A DNA stretch of 64,000 nt from positions 62,001-126,000 of the forward strand of contig JAQVLA010000004.1 of assembly GCA_028704385.1 (NCBI GenBank), written 5' to 3'. Source of the stretch: Bacteroidales bacterium (GTDB lineage Bacteria; Bacteroidota; Bacteroidia; Bacteroidales; F082). Each line of letters begins with the position of its first letter. Position 1 is the first letter of the stretch. The notes beneath the pieces were generated by a model. It did not search any database. It was given only the letters and a program-made list of their open reading frames with translations, and was not told the DNA's origin. The position numbers and the translations under genes are program-made. This document shows positions 61,835-64,000 of this stretch, piece by piece.

Positions 61835-64000
61835 ATGAAACGTTTATTGGTTGTGCTGTTTGCTTTTTTAAGCAGCAGTTTTGTGGTGGCACAGTCTATT
61901 GAGAAGACTTATTATTTTGATGAACCACAATTTGTCAGCACCGAATTGGGAGACCACCTCTTAATAGATGGTTGCCTTTTATCTGCCAGGGCCGGACAGC
62001 CCGTTTTGCCCTGGAAAAACATCAGTTTGTTATTACCTCCTGGCGAGGAAGCTGTTGCCATTGAAGTGATTTATGGCGACTTCGTCCAGCTCGAAACAAA
62101 ACATTTACTTGCACCTTATCAGCCTTCGAGACCGCTCTCAGAAGACAAGCCTTCGGTTTTTGTGAAAGATGAGAAGCTTTATAATTCCAATCATATTTAT
62201 CCGCTGAAAGCGCATGGGGAGTTGCTCACTTCCTGGTTCAACGGAATGGGATTTGCGATCTCAACAATAACACCAGTGCATTATATTCCGGCAGAACAAC
62301 AGGTTTATTACGCAAAAGAAGTTACGGTAAAAATTAAAACCGCTCCAGTAAGGTCGGATCAGTTTGTTCAGTTTCAAAAAACACCCACACAACTTTCGAC
62401 AGCCTCAAAACTAGCACAGAATGTTGATATGATGGCCCTTTATAAACAGCAATCCATAGAAAGCAGGGAGCTGTCCGAAACAGATTTGCTGATCATCACA
62501 AAAGCCAGCTACGTAACACAGTTTGTTGAATACCAGGCGTTTTTATTGGAAAGAGGTTTTACTTCAGAACTTGAAACAATTGAAGCAATCGCTGCCAGTG
62601 GTTCGGGTATTGATCTGCAGGAAAAAATCCGAAATTTTGTGATCGAAAAGTATAATGAAAAAGGCATACACAGTCTTTTGCTGGGCGGCGATGTGGATAT
62701 TGTTCCGGCTCGAGGCTTGTATTGTTATGTGGAATCCGGAAGCGGTTACTCAAGTAATGATATTCCGGCTGATCTGTACTATGCAGCACTTGACGGGACA
62801 TGGAATGATGATGGTGATGATCGCTGGGGCGAACCGGGAGAAGATGATTTGTTGCCCGAAATTGGTGTAGCCCGAATGCCATTTGGTAATGTTGCCGAAT
62901 TGGATAATATGCTCAATAAAATTCTTATGTATCAGGATCAGCCGGTATTGGGTGAACTTGAAAATCCATTGTTTGCAGGCGAAAATTTATATAGTAATCC
63001 GGATACCTGGGGACGTGATTACCTGGAGCTTCTGGTAGGTGAAACAGATGAAAATGGCTATACGACCATTGGTATTCCTGAGTCCTACGAAATTGAAAAA
63101 ATGTATGAATTCGATAATTATTGGTCTGGAAGTGATTTGATCAACAGCATCAATCAGGGCAAGCAGTTTGTGCATCATGTGGGACATGCCAGCCAGACAT
63201 ATGTCGCGCATTTGGATAATTCTGATATAACAGCAGCTAATTTTGCTGCAACCAATGGGATTGATCACAATTTCACGCTCATGCACACACACGGCTGCGA
63301 TTGCGGAGCTTTTGACTATAACGATTGTATTCTGGAAAAAATGGTTTTGATTGAAAATTTTGCGGTAGCAGTGATAGGAAATTCGCGTTATGGTTGGTTT
63401 AACGAAGGCCAGACAGAAGGGCCGTCAGCTCATTTGCATCGCGAAATGACAGATGCTTTTTACCATGACAGGATTCCTTATCTCGGATTGGCACTCAGAG
63501 AATCAAAAGTTGAAACCGCACCATGGGTTACGGCACCCGGACAATGGGAAGAAGGGGCTTTACGCTGGAACTTTTATGACCTGAATATTTTGGGTGATCC
63601 GATGCTAAGTGTTTGGACATCAGAACCATTTGAGCCTGAAGTTGATTATACTTCTGAGTTGATTATCGGATTGACCGAAACAACAGTGTATGTAAGTAGG
63701 GCCGGTGAACCGCTGGCCGGATATCGTTGTCATCTGCGACAGAATGGTGAGATAATTGGCGTTGGTGAAACAGATGCAGATGGAAATGCTGTGATTGTTT
63801 TTGATCAAGCTTTGAATGAAACCGGAGAAGCAAGTCTGGTTGTAGTTGGCCAGAATATTTTGCCTGTCGATCTGCCTGTTACAATCATTCCCAATGAGGG
63901 GCCTTATCTCATTTGGGAAAGCATGGAAGTGGTTGATGAACAGGGTAATGCCAACGGAGAAGCCGATTATGGTGAGACTATCAGCCTGAATATCGGAATC
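61835..64000 (+). CDS. Gingipain-type (C25) cysteine protease, 3' truncated by the window
   Basis: At least 722 residues are visible and the frame stays open at the window end. A signal peptide ends VVAQ (20). An N-terminal propeptide-like domain (about 25-215) is followed by a caspase-like C25 domain starting near ETDLLIITKASYV. The probable catalytic His is His451 (FVHHVGHAS), and the nucleophile is Cys488 or Cys490 (THGCDCG). NILGDPMLSVW closes the peptidase domain. An Ig-like segment follows (GETDADGNAV), and then the start of another beta domain. Such proteins are usually exported by T9SS; the sorting domain would lie beyond the window. Confidence 0.9.
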   Translation, partial: MKRLLVVLFAFLSSSFVVAQSIEKTYYFDEPQFVSTELGDHLLIDGCLLSARAGQPVLPWKNISLLLPPGEEAVAIEVIYGDFVQLETKHLLAPYQPSRPLSEDKPSVFVKDEKLYNSNHIYPLKAHGELLTSWFNGMGFAISTITPVHYIPAEQQVYYAKEVTVKIKTAPVRSDQFVQFQKTPTQLSTASKLAQNVDMMALYKQQSIESRELSETDLLIITKASYVTQFVEYQAFLLERGFTSELETIEAIAASGSGIDLQEKIRNFVIEKYNEKGIHSLLLGGDVDIVPARGLYCYVESGSGYSSNDIPADLYYAALDGTWNDDGDDRWGEPGEDDLLPEIGVARMPFGNVAELDNMLNKILMYQDQPVLGELENPLFAGENLYSNPDTWGRDYLELLVGETDENGYTTIGIPESYEIEKMYEFDNYWSGSDLINSINQGKQFVHHVGHASQTYVAHLDNSDITAANFAATNGIDHNFTLMHTHGCDCGAFDYNDCILEKMVLIENFAVAVIGNSRYGWFNEGQTEGPSAHLHREMTDAFYHDRIPYLGLALRESKVETAPWVTAPGQWEEGALRWNFYDLNILGDPMLSVWTSEPFEPEVDYTSELIIGLTETTVYVSRAGEPLAGYRCHLRQNGEIIGVGETDADGNAVIVFDQALNETGEASLVVVGQNILPVDLPVTIIPNEGPYLIWESMEVVDEQGNANGEADYGETISLNIGI

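Noticed and set aside
61835..61895. Possible frameshift in the signal peptide of the C25 protease
   Set aside because: On recounting, the ATG at 61835 is in frame with the catalytic domain, so the gene is intact as far as visible.

Overview
This 64 kb window is chromosomal DNA of a Bacteroidota bacterium, most likely class Bacteroidia; the genus cannot be read from the sequence. The reasons are: Bacteroidota-type promoters (TTTG, about 19 nt, TAnnTTTG) in place of clear -35/-10 boxes and Shine-Dalgarno sites; cargo proteins with type IX secretion (T9SS) C-terminal sorting domains; a PorX response regulator; TonB-dependent receptors with carboxypeptidase-regulatory-like N-terminal domains; and lineage-typical genes (DUF349 repeat protein, DUF4295 protein, WbqC). 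Gene density is high. I see no tRNA, rRNA, CRISPR array, prophage or intact insertion sequence.

Layout. 1-3697: the 3' end of mrpA followed by mrpBCDEFG, a multisubunit Na+/H+ antiporter operon with overlapping genes. 3915-11410: a DUF349 repeat protein, two minus-strand lipoproteins (one a peptide deformylase with an export signal), then aroC and an AsmA-like protein. 11637-18975: a lipoprotein nucleotide phosphodiesterase, an Oar-like TonB receptor, and a second TonB receptor preceded by an FMN riboswitch with its own terminator. 19296-25954: thioredoxin reductase with an unusual thioredoxin-like partner, an NlpC/P60 peptidase, a 7TM-HD phosphodiesterase, WbqC, two tandem thioredoxins (cytosolic and lipoprotein) and a solo zinc-ribbon protein. 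26053-34209: hutI-ftcD-marC, rpmG-DUF4295-ftsY-rimO, a HAD phosphatase, a TPR lipoprotein and YceI. 34328-40519: dipeptidyl peptidase III, gcvT, a T9SS cargo protein and a secreted GATase-like protein.

40520-53235 is the accessory, surface-oriented part: a repeat-rich spacer, a tiny protein made almost only of a PID-CTERM-like C-terminal sorting signal, a T9SS subtilase, a broken gene with the same signal, a 1522-residue modular T9SS protein carrying a recent 681-bp tandem duplication, an HD hydrolase, and porX. 53232-60869 is housekeeping: tsaE, ald, aroB, aroA, a LutA-like Fe-S protein, an Na/Pi cotransporter-like protein and a DUF3298-type protein. 60970-61535 holds a small HMA metal-binding protein beside a decayed permease. 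The window ends inside a gingipain-type (C25) protease gene.

The strongest unexplained signal is a 24-bp sequence (20721-20744 and 25402-25425) that lies at the same orientation and the same 8-nt spacing from a -7 box before the thioredoxin-like/trxB operon and before the zinc-ribbon gene, and that also lies between the zinc-ribbon gene and the divergent thioredoxin pair. It suggests an undescribed thiol-redox regulon in which the four-cysteine zinc-ribbon protein may itself be the regulator. The second strong signal is riboflavin/FMN-riboswitch control of an outer-membrane TonB receptor.
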